Assembly: GCA_038528385.1 (NCBI GenBank)
Contig: JBCBET010000002.1
Coordinates: 372,001-436,000, forward strand
DNA length: 64,000 nucleotides
Reading direction: 5' to 3'
From: Shimia_B sp038528385
Lineage (GTDB): Bacteria; Pseudomonadota; Alphaproteobacteria; Rhodobacterales; Rhodobacteraceae
The position numbers and the translations under genes were made by a program. Every line of letters starts with the position of its first letter. Position 1 is the stretch's first letter. The notes under the pieces were generated by a model. The model worked only from the letters and a program-made list of their open reading frames with translations. It made no database searches and was not told where the DNA came from. Below are positions 40,985 to 50,529 of this stretch, in pieces.

Positions 40985-41782
40985 TTATTCCTGATTGCCC
41001 AGGAAGAACAGCAGGAACTGGAACATGTTGAGGAAGTTCAGGTACATGCTCAGCGCGCCGTGAATCGCGGATTTGTCCAGCCACTCCTGGTCGCCGTACT
41101 GCGCATGCGCCACGTACTCACTCTTGATGGTCTGCGTGTCGTAGGCGGTGAGGCCTGCGAAGATCAGAACGCCGATCGCGGAGATCGCGAACATGAACGC
41201 GGGCGAGGAGATGCCGAAGAACGCGCCCAGCACGAGGTTGAGGATCATCGCCACGATGAGGCCGATGAGGCCCATCATGAGGAACGTACCCCAACCGCTG
41301 AGGTCTTTCTTCGTCGTGTAGCCGTAGAGGCTGAGCCCGGCGAAGGCGATAGCCGTCACCAGGAAGGTCTGCGTGATCGACACCGACGTGTAGACGATGA
41401 AGATCGAGCTCAGCGACAGGCCGATGAGCGTGGCGAACACGAAGAAGAAGAGCTGTGCCCCGGAGGCCGAAGCGCGGCGCATCACCGTGCCAAGGCCGAG
41501 GAAGAGCACCGCCAGCGGCGCGAGCATGATCACCCAACGCAGGGGCGACAGATAGATCGCGGAGCCGAGCGCCGTGAGCAGCGTGCCGTTCTGCAGCTGC
41601 ACCGTCGCGCTGGCCGGATCGGTCGTCGTCGCCAGGCCGGAGATGGCCCAGGCCACCAGGGCCGTGATCAGCATGCCCACGGACATCGTTCCGTAGACCT
41701 TGTTCATGTGGGCGCGAAGCCCTGCGTCGATCTCAGCCGAGCGGGCGCCGGTCGACGTCCGGATGGTCTGATACTCTGCCAT
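40985..41782 (-). CDS. Bax inhibitor-1/YccA family membrane protein
   Basis: A 265-residue protein with about seven transmembrane helices and the BI-1 patterns MNKVYGTMSVGMLITALVAW near the start, SSIFIVYTSVSITQTFLVTAIAF, and the C-terminal FAGLTAYDTQTIKSEY with conserved aspartates implicated in pH-gated calcium leak in BsYetJ. ATG 41782 is preceded by GGAGGAA, which decides the start. Monocistronic, with its own terminator. Confidence 0.93.
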   Translation of the reverse strand: MAEYQTIRTSTGARSAEIDAGLRAHMNKVYGTMSVGMLITALVAWAISGLATTTDPASATVQLQNGTLLTALGSAIYLSPLRWVIMLAPLAVLFLGLGTVMRRASASGAQLFFFVFATLIGLSLSSIFIVYTSVSITQTFLVTAIAFAGLSLYGYTTKKDLSGWGTFLMMGLIGLIVAMILNLVLGAFFGISSPAFMFAISAIGVLIFAGLTAYDTQTIKSEYVAHAQYGDQEWLDKSAIHGALSMYLNFLNMFQFLLFFLGNQE

Positions 41783-41896
41783 TTGTTCCTCCAGAAAGGT
41801 TCCCTGAGAGAGCCCCTTGAAAGGGGGCCTCGCTTCTAGAGAGAATATTGGCAGCCCGCCCTTGATTTTCAAGCGTTCCGGCACCGCAGGCGCGCG

Positions 41897-42115
41897 TTAT
41901 CGCCGCCAATACTCCGGCGCGTCCCAAAATGAGCGGTTGGCCTCGGATTGTGCCTGTTCCGGCGTCAATCCGATGTCCTTGAGCGTCCTCGCGTCCAGTT
42001 GGCTCAGGGACTGGCGCGTGCGCGCCACGGCCAGGAGGTGCAAGAACCGCGACACGAGCGATCTCGGCGCGGGCCGGTGGGGGCGGCAGGCGGTGATGTC
42101 AGAGATATGGGTCAT
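41897..42115 (-). CDS. DUF1127 small protein
   Basis: A 72-residue arginine-rich protein. The C-terminal half contains LSQLDARTLKDIGLTPEQAQSEANRSFWDAPEYWRR, the DUF1127 (YjiS-like) core. DUF1127 proteins in alphaproteobacteria bind RNA and affect small-RNA turnover and phosphate or stress responses. It is divergent from the LysR gene at 42234. Confidence 0.88.
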   Translation of the reverse strand: MTHISDITACRPHRPAPRSLVSRFLHLLAVARTRQSLSQLDARTLKDIGLTPEQAQSEANRSFWDAPEYWRR

Positions 42116-42233
42116 GGCGAAATCCCTCTGCGTGATGTGTTCGGTCGGTCGTATGAATGTTCTTGATGTTATGGGGGCCGTGGATACATATGTGAAATGA
42201 ATGATAGTTGCTTGATCCATCAGAAAGAGTGAT

Positions 42234-43088
42234 ATGCCGCGCAATCTCGACCTCACCGCTCTCCGCTCCTTCGTCGCTGTCGCCGATCTCGGCGGGGTCA
42301 CGCGGGCCTCGGGGGCGCTCAACCTCACGCAATCGGCGGTCTCCATGCAGCTCAAACGGCTGGAGGAGGCGCTGAATGTCGGGCTCATGGACCGCACGGC
42401 GCGCCGCATCGCGCTCACCGCCGCGGGGGAGCAGCTCTTGGGATATGCGCGGCGGATGCTGGCCCTGAACGACGAAGCGCTCGGGCGCCTCGTCACCGAT
42501 GCCTATGAGGGGGAGGTGACGCTCGGCGTGCCTCACGACATCGTCTATCCGCACATCCCGCAGATCCTGCAGCGCTTCGCGTCGGAGTTCCCCCGCATGA
42601 AGGTGCAGCTCATCTCCTCCTTCACCGAGGGGCTCAAGGAACAGTATGCCCGCGGGGAGTGCGATCTCATCCTCACGACGGAGAGCGGGCTCGACACCGG
42701 CGGGACGACGCTGCGCGAGGCCTCGCTCGTCTGGGTGGGGGCGCCCGGCGGGTCGGCCTGGAAGGCGCGCCCGCTCCGGCTCGCCTTCGAGCGGAACTGC
42801 ATCTTCCGCCGGGACGCGCAGCGCGCGCTCGACGACGCGGGCATCTCCTGGGAGATGGCGGTGTCGTCGAACAGCACGCGTACCATCGAGGCCTCGGTGA
42901 GCGCGGACTTGGCGATCCATGCCATGCTTGACGGCACCGAGACCGCGCATTTCGAACGCATTCCCCACCAGGGCGCGCTGCCGGAGCTGTCGACTCACAA
43001 GGTGAACCTCTACCGCCAGGCCTCCAAGGGCGCAGAGCCCTTGGCGGCGCTGACGGCGATGATCGCCGAGGCCTACAGGCGCGGCTAG
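42234..43088 (+). CDS. LysR-family transcriptional regulator
   Basis: A 284-residue LTTR: N-terminal winged helix (LDLTALRSFVAVADLGGVTRASGALNLTQSAVSMQLKRLEEAL), then a two-lobed effector domain. It is divergent from the DUF1127 gene (118-bp gap) and convergent with the quinone-oxidoreductase-like gene, overlapping it by 4 bp. The usual target of an LTTR is the divergent neighbour, here DUF1127; effector unknown. Confidence 0.93.
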   Translation: MPRNLDLTALRSFVAVADLGGVTRASGALNLTQSAVSMQLKRLEEALNVGLMDRTARRIALTAAGEQLLGYARRMLALNDEALGRLVTDAYEGEVTLGVPHDIVYPHIPQILQRFASEFPRMKVQLISSFTEGLKEQYARGECDLILTTESGLDTGGTTLREASLVWVGAPGGSAWKARPLRLAFERNCIFRRDAQRALDDAGISWEMAVSSNSTRTIEASVSADLAIHAMLDGTETAHFERIPHQGALPELSTHKVNLYRQASKGAEPLAALTAMIAEAYRRG

Positions 43089-44047
43089 CGGGCCATGGTC
43101 ACGACCGCCTTGCCGGTCACCTCCCGGCGGCGCAGCGCCTCGAGCGCCTTCGGCGCGTCTTCGAGCGGGACCGTGAGGCCGATATGGGGCGCAAGGCGGC
43201 CTCCGGCGAAGAGCTCCATGAGGGCCGCGAGCGAGGCGCGCATCGGTGCGGGGTCGAACCCGGCGTAACCGCCCCAGTAAAACCCGTGGAGCGCGATGTT
43301 CTTCACGAGGAGGTGGTTCAGCTTCACTTCTGGCACGGTGCCCGACGCGAACCCGATGACGAGGTAGCGCGCGCCCCGGCGGCACGCGCGGAGCGCGGCC
43401 TGCGCGAGGTCGCCGCCCACGGGATCGTAGACGACATCGGCGCCGAGCCCACGGAGTTTCGCGGCGAGGTCTGGATCCTCGGCGTCGATCAGGTGGTGCG
43501 CGCCCGCCCCCCGGGCCACGGCGAGCTTCTCGGCCCCCCGGGCCACGGCGATGACCTCCGCGCCGAGGACGGCGCCGATCTCGACCGCCGTCAGGCCCAC
43601 ACCCCCCGCCGCACCGAGCACGACGAGGCGCTCGCCGGACGTGAGCTCCGCCCGATGGGTCAGCGCGAGATGCGAGGTGCCGTAGGCGATCTGGAAGGCC
43701 GCGGCCTGCACCGCGGTCATGGCATCGGGCAGCGGCAGGCAGGCCTCCCGCGGCGCCACGAGGTATTCGGCCAGCCCGCCGAAATTGCCGAAGACGGCCA
43801 CGCGCTGCCCCGCGGCGAGCCCGGTGACCCCCGGGCCCAGCGCCTCCACCACCCCCGCGGCCTCGAGGCCGAGCGTGAAAGGCGGCTCCGGCGTCTCCTG
43901 GTACTCTCCCCGGACCATGAGCAAATCCGCGAAGTTCAGCCCGCAGGCCTCCACGCGCAGCCGGATCTCCCCGGCGCGGGGCTCGGGCACGGGGCGCTCC
44001 CGGACGGCCGGGGCGGTTTTGTACTCGCTTACAACCAGTGCGCGCAT
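43085..44047 (-). CDS. NADPH:quinone oxidoreductase-like MDR protein
   Basis: A 320-residue medium-chain reductase starting MRALVVSEYKTAPAVRERPVPEPRAGEIRLRVEACGLNFADLLM. It has LGLEAAGVVEALGPGV, the nucleotide-binding VLGAAGGVGLTAVEIGAVLGAEVIAVA and ALHGFYWGGY, all typical of the Qor/zeta-crystallin group, and no zinc ligands. Longer upstream starts are unlikely because the family begins at MRAL. Substrate unknown. Confidence 0.92.
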   Translation of the reverse strand: MRALVVSEYKTAPAVRERPVPEPRAGEIRLRVEACGLNFADLLMVRGEYQETPEPPFTLGLEAAGVVEALGPGVTGLAAGQRVAVFGNFGGLAEYLVAPREACLPLPDAMTAVQAAAFQIAYGTSHLALTHRAELTSGERLVVLGAAGGVGLTAVEIGAVLGAEVIAVARGAEKLAVARGAGAHHLIDAEDPDLAAKLRGLGADVVYDPVGGDLAQAALRACRRGARYLVIGFASGTVPEVKLNHLLVKNIALHGFYWGGYAGFDPAPMRASLAALMELFAGGRLAPHIGLTVPLEDAPKALEALRRREVTGKAVVTMAR

Positions 44048-44230
44048 TTCCGGGCCTCCTCCGGCGCACCTAGCCAAGGCTCTCCACCGGATGCAAGCGC
44101 AGCATTCCGCCGGTGGGCGGAGGCAAGACCAGCGAGTCACCGCCCGTTTCCCGAATATCTGCTCAAAATTTAGGCAGAATGTGCCTCCGGACCCTGTCCC
44201 TGGAAGCGTTTACGGGCTTTGAGCCGACCC

Positions 44231-44253
44231 CAACCTAACAAAACGTCAGGTTG
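44231..44253. promoter_or_regulatory. Inverted repeat upstream of the XRE regulator
   Basis: CAACCTAAC (44231-44239) and GTCAGGTTG (44245-44253) form a near-perfect inverted repeat with a five-base spacer, about 90 bp before the XRE start, in a 295-bp intergenic region. It is a plausible autoregulatory operator. The rest of the gap shows no gene I can support. Confidence 0.4.
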
Positions 44254-44342
44254 TGCGGCTCGACGGGCCTCGTGCTACAAGTGTGCACGCTGAACGGGGG
44301 TGAGTTCGTTCGCGTCGTGACGAGGAGTGAGGGAGTACGTTT

Positions 44343-44720
44343 ATGAAACATCCTGTGGATGTGCACGTTGGCAAACGCATCCGCCATAGGCGCTGGATGC
44401 TCGGGATGACGCAGCAGCAGCTCGCGGAATCCGTGGGCATCAAGTTCCAGCAAATTCAGAAGTACGAAACCGGCATGAACCGCGTCAGCGCGTCCCGGCT
44501 CTGGGATATCGCCGAGCGTCTCGAGGTGCCGGTGAGCTTCTTCTTCGAGGGTCTCGAGGGCGCCGAGGCGGCGGAAGCCGAGCACGCCGAGGGCGGAACG
44601 CCGAGCGATCTGATGGCCGACCGCGAGGCGATGGAGCTCGTGCGCTCCTACTACGCGATCCCGGAAAACCAGCGGCGCAGATTGTTCGAACTGGCGCGCG
44701 TCCTGTCGGACGTCGCTTGA
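44343..44720 (+). CDS. XRE-family (HTH_3) transcriptional regulator
   Basis: A 125-residue protein with a helix-turn-helix at residues about 10-65 (RIRHRRWMLGMTQQQLAESVGIKFQQIQKYETGMNRVSASRLWDIAERL) and an acidic linker, then a short C-terminal helix region (MELVRSYYAIPENQRRRLFELARVL). This is the common alphaproteobacterial stand-alone XRE type. ATG 44343 follows a weak ribosome binding site. The purine/histidine genes downstream are 100 bp away; no regulatory link is proven. Confidence 0.92.
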   Translation: MKHPVDVHVGKRIRHRRWMLGMTQQQLAESVGIKFQQIQKYETGMNRVSASRLWDIAERLEVPVSFFFEGLEGAEAAEAEHAEGGTPSDLMADREAMELVRSYYAIPENQRRRLFELARVLSDVA

Positions 44721-44822
44721 AAGCGTCAGCCGGCGCGACCCCGGTCGCGCAAGGCTAAGAAGTGACACTTGACCCCCCCGTCCCCGCTTCGTAGCCCGAC
44801 ACAAGGCAGTCGGGAGCGAAGA

Positions 44823-45617
44823 GTGGACGAGGCCCTGCAATCCGAACTCAGGCGCGTGGCCCATGACTGCGCCGACGCCGCCGCCACGGAGACGCTCCGG
44901 TACTTCCGAGCCCGGGGGCTCGAGGCGGAGACCAAGGACGCCGCAGGCTTCGACCCCGTCACCGAAGGAGATCGGCGCGCGGAGCGCGCCATGCGGCGGG
45001 TTCTGGCCCGCCTGCGCCCCGATGACGGGATCCTCGGCGAAGAGGAAGGCCACAGCCCGGGGGAAAGCGGGCTCACCTGGGTTCTCGACCCGATCGACGG
45101 CACCCGCGGCTACCTCGCCGGAACGCCCACCTGGGGCACTCTCATTTCCGTGGCCGATGCCGGTGGACCCCTCTTCGGCCTCATCGACCAGCCCCATATC
45201 GGCGAACGGTTCGAGGGCGGCTTCGGCCACGCCACGCTCACCGCCCGCCAGGGCGACCGCGCGCTCGCCACACGGGGCACGGGCGCGCTCGCGGAGGCCA
45301 TCCTCTTTACCACTTTCCCCGAAGTGGGCACGCCGGACGATCGCGCGCGCTTCGAGCGCGTATCCGCCCGGGTCAGGCTCACGCGCTACGGGATGGATTG
45401 CTACGCCTACGCGCTCGTCGCCGGGGGGCACGCGGACCTCGTCATCGAGGCGGGGCTCGCGGCCTACGACATCCAGGCCCCCATGGCGGTGGTGGAGGCC
45501 GCGGGCGGCGTCGTCACCGATTGGGAGGGCGGGCCGGTCCATGGCGGCGGGCGCGCCGTCGCCGCCGCCAATGCCACGCTCCATAAGGCCGCGCTCGAGG
45601 CGCTGAATGGCGGCTGA
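44823..45617 (+). CDS. hisN: Inositol-monophosphatase-family phosphatase, histidinol-phosphatase-like
   Basis: A 264-residue protein with GEEEGH (motif 1), WVLDPIDGTRGYLAGTPTWGTLI (motif A, catalytic aspartates) and AYDIQAPMAVVEAAGG (motif B). The GTRGF/Y-type loop is characteristic of HisN-like histidinol phosphate phosphatases within the family, so that is the favoured call; inositol-phosphate activity is not excluded. The GTG start at 44823 is the most family-like. It overlaps the deaminase gene by 11 bp. Confidence 0.82.
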   Translation: MDEALQSELRRVAHDCADAAATETLRYFRARGLEAETKDAAGFDPVTEGDRRAERAMRRVLARLRPDDGILGEEEGHSPGESGLTWVLDPIDGTRGYLAGTPTWGTLISVADAGGPLFGLIDQPHIGERFEGGFGHATLTARQGDRALATRGTGALAEAILFTTFPEVGTPDDRARFERVSARVRLTRYGMDCYAYALVAGGHADLVIEAGLAAYDIQAPMAVVEAAGGVVTDWEGGPVHGGGRAVAAANATLHKAALEALNGG

Positions 45618-46950
45618 GCGGCTCATCCGCGGGGCCGCGCGCCTCGTGACGATGGACGGCGCGCGGCGCATTCTCGAGGGTCATGACATTCTCCTCCGCG
45701 ACGGGGTGATCGCCGGGATCGGCCCCGGCCTCTCCGCGCCCGGCGCAGAGGTGATCGAGGCGCGCGGCTGCGTCGTCACGCCGGGCCTCGTGAACACGCA
45801 CCACCATCTCTACCAGACGCTCACCCGCGCGGTGCCCGCCGCGCAGGATGCAAGCCTCTTCGGCTGGCTCCAGACGCTCTACCCGATCTGGGCGCGAATG
45901 GTGCCCGAGGATTTCCACGCCTCCACGCAGATAGGTCTTGCCGAGCTCGCGCTCTCGGGCTGCACGACCTCCTCGGATCATCTCTACCTCTATCCCAATG
46001 GCGCGCGGCTCGATGACACCATCCACGCCGCAGCGGAGGTGGGGCTCCGCTTTCATCCCACGCGCGGGTCCATGTCCATCGGCGAGAGCGCGGGCGGACT
46101 ACCCCCCGACAGCCTTGTCGAGGACGAGCCCGCCATCCTGGAGGATTGTCAGCGCGTGATCGACGCCTTCCACGACCCGGCGCCGGGTGCGCTCTGCCGG
46201 GTGGGCGTGGCGCCCTGCTCGCCCTTCTCGGTGAGCCGCGAACTCATGCGGGACGCCGCCCTCTTGGCGCGGGAGAAAGGCGTGATGCTCCACACACACC
46301 TGGCCGAGAACGACGAGGACATCGCCTATTCGCTGGAGATGTTCGGCTGCCGCCCGGGGCAATATGCCGAAGAGCTCGGCTGGGTGGGGCGCGATGTCTG
46401 GCATGCCCATTGCGTGAAGCTCGACGCCGAGGAGATCGCGCTCTTTGCGCGGACGGGGACGGGCGTGGCCCATTGCCCCTGCTCGAATTGCCGGCTGGCC
46501 TCGGGTATCGCGCCGGTGCGCGTCATGCGGGATGCGCGCGTGCCGGTGGGCCTCGGCGTCGACGGCTCGGCCTCCAACGATGCGGGATCGCTCGTGGACG
46601 AGGCGCGCCAGACGCTTCTGCTGCAGCGGCTCGTGCACGGGGCGAGTGCCATGGGGCCAATGGAGGCGCTGGAGATCGCCACACGCGGGGGCGCGGAGGT
46701 GCTGGGCCGCGGTGACGATATCGGTCAGCTTGTCGTCGGATACCGGGCCGATATCGCCATTTGGGACGTGAGTGGCGTGGAAAGCGCTGGAAGCTGGGAC
46801 GTCGCCGCGCTCCTTCTCGCGGGGCCGCGCCGGGTGCGGGACCTCTTCGTGGAGGGCCGGGAGATCGTCCGGGGCGGCGAGATCGTGAGCTTTGATCTCT
46901 CCCGGGCGCTCCGGGCGCAGGCGCGGAGCCTCGAGAGGCTCATGGGATGA
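45607..46950 (+). CDS. 8-Oxoguanine deaminase (amidohydrolase)
   Basis: A 447-residue amidohydrolase with PGLVNTHHHLYQTLTRAVPA (HxH metal motif), LHTHLAENDED, HAHCVKLDAEE and VGLGVDGSASNDAGSL. The NTHHHLYQ...SNDAG pattern is that of the 8-oxoguanine deaminase group within the TrzA/AtzB-like family, enzymes that convert 8-oxoguanine to uric acid. Related isocytosine or guanine deaminases are alternatives. It overlaps hisN by 11 bp and the Mo-oxidoreductase by 4 bp. Confidence 0.85.
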   Translation: MAAERLIRGAARLVTMDGARRILEGHDILLRDGVIAGIGPGLSAPGAEVIEARGCVVTPGLVNTHHHLYQTLTRAVPAAQDASLFGWLQTLYPIWARMVPEDFHASTQIGLAELALSGCTTSSDHLYLYPNGARLDDTIHAAAEVGLRFHPTRGSMSIGESAGGLPPDSLVEDEPAILEDCQRVIDAFHDPAPGALCRVGVAPCSPFSVSRELMRDAALLAREKGVMLHTHLAENDEDIAYSLEMFGCRPGQYAEELGWVGRDVWHAHCVKLDAEEIALFARTGTGVAHCPCSNCRLASGIAPVRVMRDARVPVGLGVDGSASNDAGSLVDEARQTLLLQRLVHGASAMGPMEALEIATRGGAEVLGRGDDIGQLVVGYRADIAIWDVSGVESAGSWDVAALLLAGPRRVRDLFVEGREIVRGGEIVSFDLSRALRAQARSLERLMG

Positions 46951-49202
46951 GCGACGCGCTCGTCTCCAATCATTGGGGCCTCGGACGAGCCCGGGTGGAG
47001 AACGGGCGCATCGTCGCGGTGGAGGGCCACCCGCTCGATCCCGAGCCTTCAGCGCTCAACGACAACATCGCGGGATCGCTCCACGGACCCGCGCGGGTGC
47101 TGCGGCCCGCCGTGCGGCAGGGCTGGCTCGACGGGCGCGGCGCGCGCGGGCAGGGGCCGTTCGTGGAGGTCGGCTGGGACCGCGCGCTCGATCTCATCGC
47201 GGGCGAGCTCAGCCGCATCCGCGCCGCCCACGGCAACGAGGCCATCTACGCGGGCTCCTACGGCTGGGCGAGCGCGGGCCGCTTTCACCACGCCCAGAGC
47301 CAGCTCAAGCGCTTTCTAAACTGCATTGGCGGGTTCGTGGGCTCAGAGGGAAATTACAGCTACGGCGCGGCCATGGGGGCGATGCCGCACATCCTCGGCG
47401 GACCTTTCAAGCAGATGCTGGCGGAGGCCACGCGCTGGCCCGTGATCGCGCGCCACGCCGATCTCGTCGTCTCATTCGGCGGGCTCGCCGCGCGCAACAT
47501 GGAGATCTGCGACGGCGGAAACGGGCGCCACCTCATCCCCGAGGCGCTCCGCACCTGCCGGGCACGCGGGGTGCGCTTCGTCAACCTGAGCCCGCTCCGC
47601 AGCGACATGGCCGAAGACCTGGGCGCCGAGTGGCTCCCGCCACGGCCGGGCTCGGACGCCGCGATCATGCTCGCGCTGGCGCAGACGCTCAGGGAGGAGG
47701 GGCTCCACGCGCCCGACTTCCTCGACCGCTACACGGTGGGATTTGACCGGGTGGCCGCCTATCTCGACGGCGCGGATGACGGCATCCGGAAGGATGCGGA
47801 TTGGGCGGCAGGGGTCTGCGGCATCGCCGCCGAGACGTTGCGGAGCCTCGCGCGGCGCATGGCGGCGGGCACCACCTTCATCACCTGCGCGGCCGCGCTG
47901 CAGCGCGCCGATTGGGGTGAGGATACGCTCTGGGCGGCGGTGACGCTCGCGGCCTTTCTCGGCCAGATGGGGACGCCGGGCGGGGGGCTCGGCCTCGCCT
48001 ACGCGGTCAACGGGCATGTGGGCGCGGTGGACCGACCCTTCCGCGCGGCGGCCCTGCCGCAGGGGCAGAACAGGGTCGCGGCGCGGATCCCCGTGGCGAT
48101 GATCGCCGACATGCTGCTCGATCCCGGCGGGCGCTACTGGGTGGGCGGCGCGGCGCGGCGCTTTCCCCATGCGCGGCTCGTCTGGTGGGCCGGGGGAAAT
48201 CCCTTCCATCATCACCAGGACCTCCGCCGCCTCACCCGCGCCTTCCAGGCGCCGGAGACGGTCATCGTCAACGAGATCAGCTGGACGGCCACGGCGCGCC
48301 ACGCCGACATCGTGCTCCCCGTGGCCGCGCCGGAGGAGCGGACGGATTTCGGGGCCGGGCGCTCGGACACCGTGCTCGTGCCCATGCGACAGGCCGTGGC
48401 CCCGCCCGGGGAGGCGCGAACGGAATTCTCGATCTACGCGGCGCTTGCGGAACGCCTCGGCGTGGCGGAGGACTTCACCGAGGGGCGGGACGAGGCCGCC
48501 TGGCTCGCGCATCTCTGGGCGGTGACGCAGGCCACGGCAGCCCAGCACGGCGTGACGCTGCCGGGCTGGGAGGCCTTTCTCGCGGGCGAGCCTCTGCTGC
48601 TCGATGATCCGGGGGACGAGACCGTCTTTCTCGCCGCGTTCCGCGCGGACCCTGAGGCGCATCCCCGCGCCACGCCCTCGGGCCGGATCGAGCTTTACTC
48701 CCAGACCGTGGCGGGGTTCGGTCGCGCGGGTCATGCGCTCTACCAACCGCCGCGGGAGGCGCCCGAGGCCGGCACGCTGGCGCTCCTGTCCGGCCAGCCG
48801 CCCACCCGGCTCCATTCCCAGCATGACGCGGGCGCGCTCAGCCAGCGGGCGAAAGTGGCCGGGCGCGAGGCAGTGCTGATCCACCCGGAGGATGCAGCCG
48901 TGCGCGGGGTTGCAGACGGCGATGTCGTGGAACTTTCGAGCCCGCGCGGGCGCTGCCTCGCCGGGGCGCGCCTCACCGAGGATATCGCGGCGGGCGCGGT
49001 CTTCCTGCCCACCGGCGCGTGGTACGATCCCGACGCTGAGGGGCATTGCATCCACGGCAATCCGAACGTGCTGACGCGGGACACGGGCACCTCCGACTGG
49101 ACGCAAGCGACGGCCGCGCATTCCTGCCGGGTCCGGCTGGTGAAGGTCGAGGGTCAGGCGCCGCCGGTGCGCGCCCATGAACCGCCAGACTTCACCGGCT
49201 GA
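46947..49202 (+). CDS. Molybdopterin-dependent oxidoreductase (BisC/TorA/DorA-like)
   Basis: A 751-residue DMSO-reductase-superfamily protein. The N terminus lacks the four-cysteine Fe-S motif, as in BisC/DorA/TorA. YAGSYGWASAGRFHHAQSQLKRFL carries the probable serine ligand to molybdenum. ADIVLPVAAPEERTDFG and LLSGQPPTRLHSQHDAG are molybdopterin-binding segments. No twin-arginine signal is visible, so it is probably cytoplasmic. Its ATGA overlap with the 8-oxoguanine deaminase suggests a substrate from purine or sulfoxide metabolism; this is inference. Confidence 0.88.
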   Translation: MSDALVSNHWGLGRARVENGRIVAVEGHPLDPEPSALNDNIAGSLHGPARVLRPAVRQGWLDGRGARGQGPFVEVGWDRALDLIAGELSRIRAAHGNEAIYAGSYGWASAGRFHHAQSQLKRFLNCIGGFVGSEGNYSYGAAMGAMPHILGGPFKQMLAEATRWPVIARHADLVVSFGGLAARNMEICDGGNGRHLIPEALRTCRARGVRFVNLSPLRSDMAEDLGAEWLPPRPGSDAAIMLALAQTLREEGLHAPDFLDRYTVGFDRVAAYLDGADDGIRKDADWAAGVCGIAAETLRSLARRMAAGTTFITCAAALQRADWGEDTLWAAVTLAAFLGQMGTPGGGLGLAYAVNGHVGAVDRPFRAAALPQGQNRVAARIPVAMIADMLLDPGGRYWVGGAARRFPHARLVWWAGGNPFHHHQDLRRLTRAFQAPETVIVNEISWTATARHADIVLPVAAPEERTDFGAGRSDTVLVPMRQAVAPPGEARTEFSIYAALAERLGVAEDFTEGRDEAAWLAHLWAVTQATAAQHGVTLPGWEAFLAGEPLLLDDPGDETVFLAAFRADPEAHPRATPSGRIELYSQTVAGFGRAGHALYQPPREAPEAGTLALLSGQPPTRLHSQHDAGALSQRAKVAGREAVLIHPEDAAVRGVADGDVVELSSPRGRCLAGARLTEDIAAGAVFLPTGAWYDPDAEGHCIHGNPNVLTRDTGTSDWTQATAAHSCRVRLVKVEGQAPPVRAHEPPDFTG

Positions 49203-50478
49203 CGCGCTCTCCCATCATCCAGACATCGGCCACCGCGCGGTCGTCGCCCATCATGATCGTGGGAAAGATCGCCTCCCACCCGGCCTCGGCATTGTCGTGG
49301 CGTTGGGCGAGGGCCGGGGTGGAGGCGAGATCCAGCACGCAGATATCGGCCTCCGCGCCCGGGGCCAGCCGCCCGATCGTGCCCTCGAGGTGGAGCACCC
49401 GCGCCGAGCCTTCGGTGGCGAGCCAGAGGAGCTGCGCGGGGTGGAGCGGCTGCCCGCGGAGCTGCCCGATCTCGTAGGCGGCCGCCATCGTGCGCAGCAT
49501 CGAAAAGGAGGAGCCGCCCCCGGTATCGGTGGCAAGCCCGACGCGGCACGTCTCCGCGAGGCCCATGTCGAAGAGGCCCGACCCGATGAAGGTATTGGAC
49601 GTGGGACAATGGACGAGGCCCGCGCCCGCCTCTCGGATGCGGTCGCTTTCCCGGCTTTCTAGGTGGATCGCGTGGCCGAGCACCGCGCGCGCGCCGAAAA
49701 GGCCGTGCCGCTCGTAGACGTCGAGGTAGTCGCGGCTGTCCGGAAAGAGCTCCCTGACCCAGGCCACTTCCTCGCGCTGCTCGGAGATATGGGTCTGCAT
49801 GAGGCACTCGGGATGCTCGCGCCAGAGCGCGCCGAGGGCCTCGAGCTGGGCTTCGCTCGAGGTGGGCGCGAAGCGCGGCGTGATGACGTAGCCCGCCCGC
49901 CCGCGGCCGTGCCAGGCCGTGAGGAGGGCTTTTGACTCGTCATAGGCGCGCGCGGCGGTGTCCACGAGGCCCTCGGGCGCGTTCCTGTCCATGCAGGTCT
50001 TGCCCGCGAGCAGGCGCATGCCCCGCGCCTCTGCGGCCTCGAAGATCGCCGTGACGGAGGCAGGCGCCGTCGTGGCATAGGTGCAGACCGTCGTGGTGCC
50101 ATGGGCCAGCAGCAGATCGAGGTAGCGGCCCGCCACGTCCGCCGCATGGGCCGGATCGGCGAAGCGCATTTCCTCGGGGAAGGTGTAGGTGTTGAGCCAG
50201 TCGATGAGCCGCTTGCCCCAGCTCGCGATCATCTCCGTCTGTGGGTAGTGCGCGTGGGCGTCGACAAAGCCGGGCAGGATCAGCTGCGCGCCGTAATCCA
50301 CCACCCGGGCGTCCGGATGGGCCGCGCGCAGCGCCGTGCCCGCGCCCACCGCCGCGATGCGGCCCCCCTCCACGAGGACCGCGCCGTCCGTCCGAAGCTC
50401 CGTCACATCCTCCCATGGGGCCTCGAAAGGACTGCCGGTAAAGCGCAGGGTCTGGCCAAGAAGGAGGTGTTTCGACAT
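49192..50478 (-). CDS. guaD: Guanine deaminase
   Basis: A 428-residue amidohydrolase converting guanine to xanthine. Family marks are PGFVDAHAHYPQTEMIASWG (HxH), MQTHISEQREEVAWV, GHAIHLESRESDRI, HCPTSNTFIGSGLFD and VATDTGGGSSFSML. ATG 50478 (MSKHLLLGQTLRF) gives the normal length; it overlaps the convergent Mo-oxidoreductase stop by 11 bp. Together with the 8-oxoguanine deaminase it points to a purine catabolic locus. Confidence 0.95.
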   Translation of the reverse strand: MSKHLLLGQTLRFTGSPFEAPWEDVTELRTDGAVLVEGGRIAAVGAGTALRAAHPDARVVDYGAQLILPGFVDAHAHYPQTEMIASWGKRLIDWLNTYTFPEEMRFADPAHAADVAGRYLDLLLAHGTTTVCTYATTAPASVTAIFEAAEARGMRLLAGKTCMDRNAPEGLVDTAARAYDESKALLTAWHGRGRAGYVITPRFAPTSSEAQLEALGALWREHPECLMQTHISEQREEVAWVRELFPDSRDYLDVYERHGLFGARAVLGHAIHLESRESDRIREAGAGLVHCPTSNTFIGSGLFDMGLAETCRVGLATDTGGGSSFSMLRTMAAAYEIGQLRGQPLHPAQLLWLATEGSARVLHLEGTIGRLAPGAEADICVLDLASTPALAQRHDNAEAGWEAIFPTIMMGDDRAVADVWMMGERVSR

Positions 50479-50529
50479 ATCCAAGCGTGCGTAGCCTTCC
50501 CATCGGGCGCGCACAACACCGGAGGGGCC

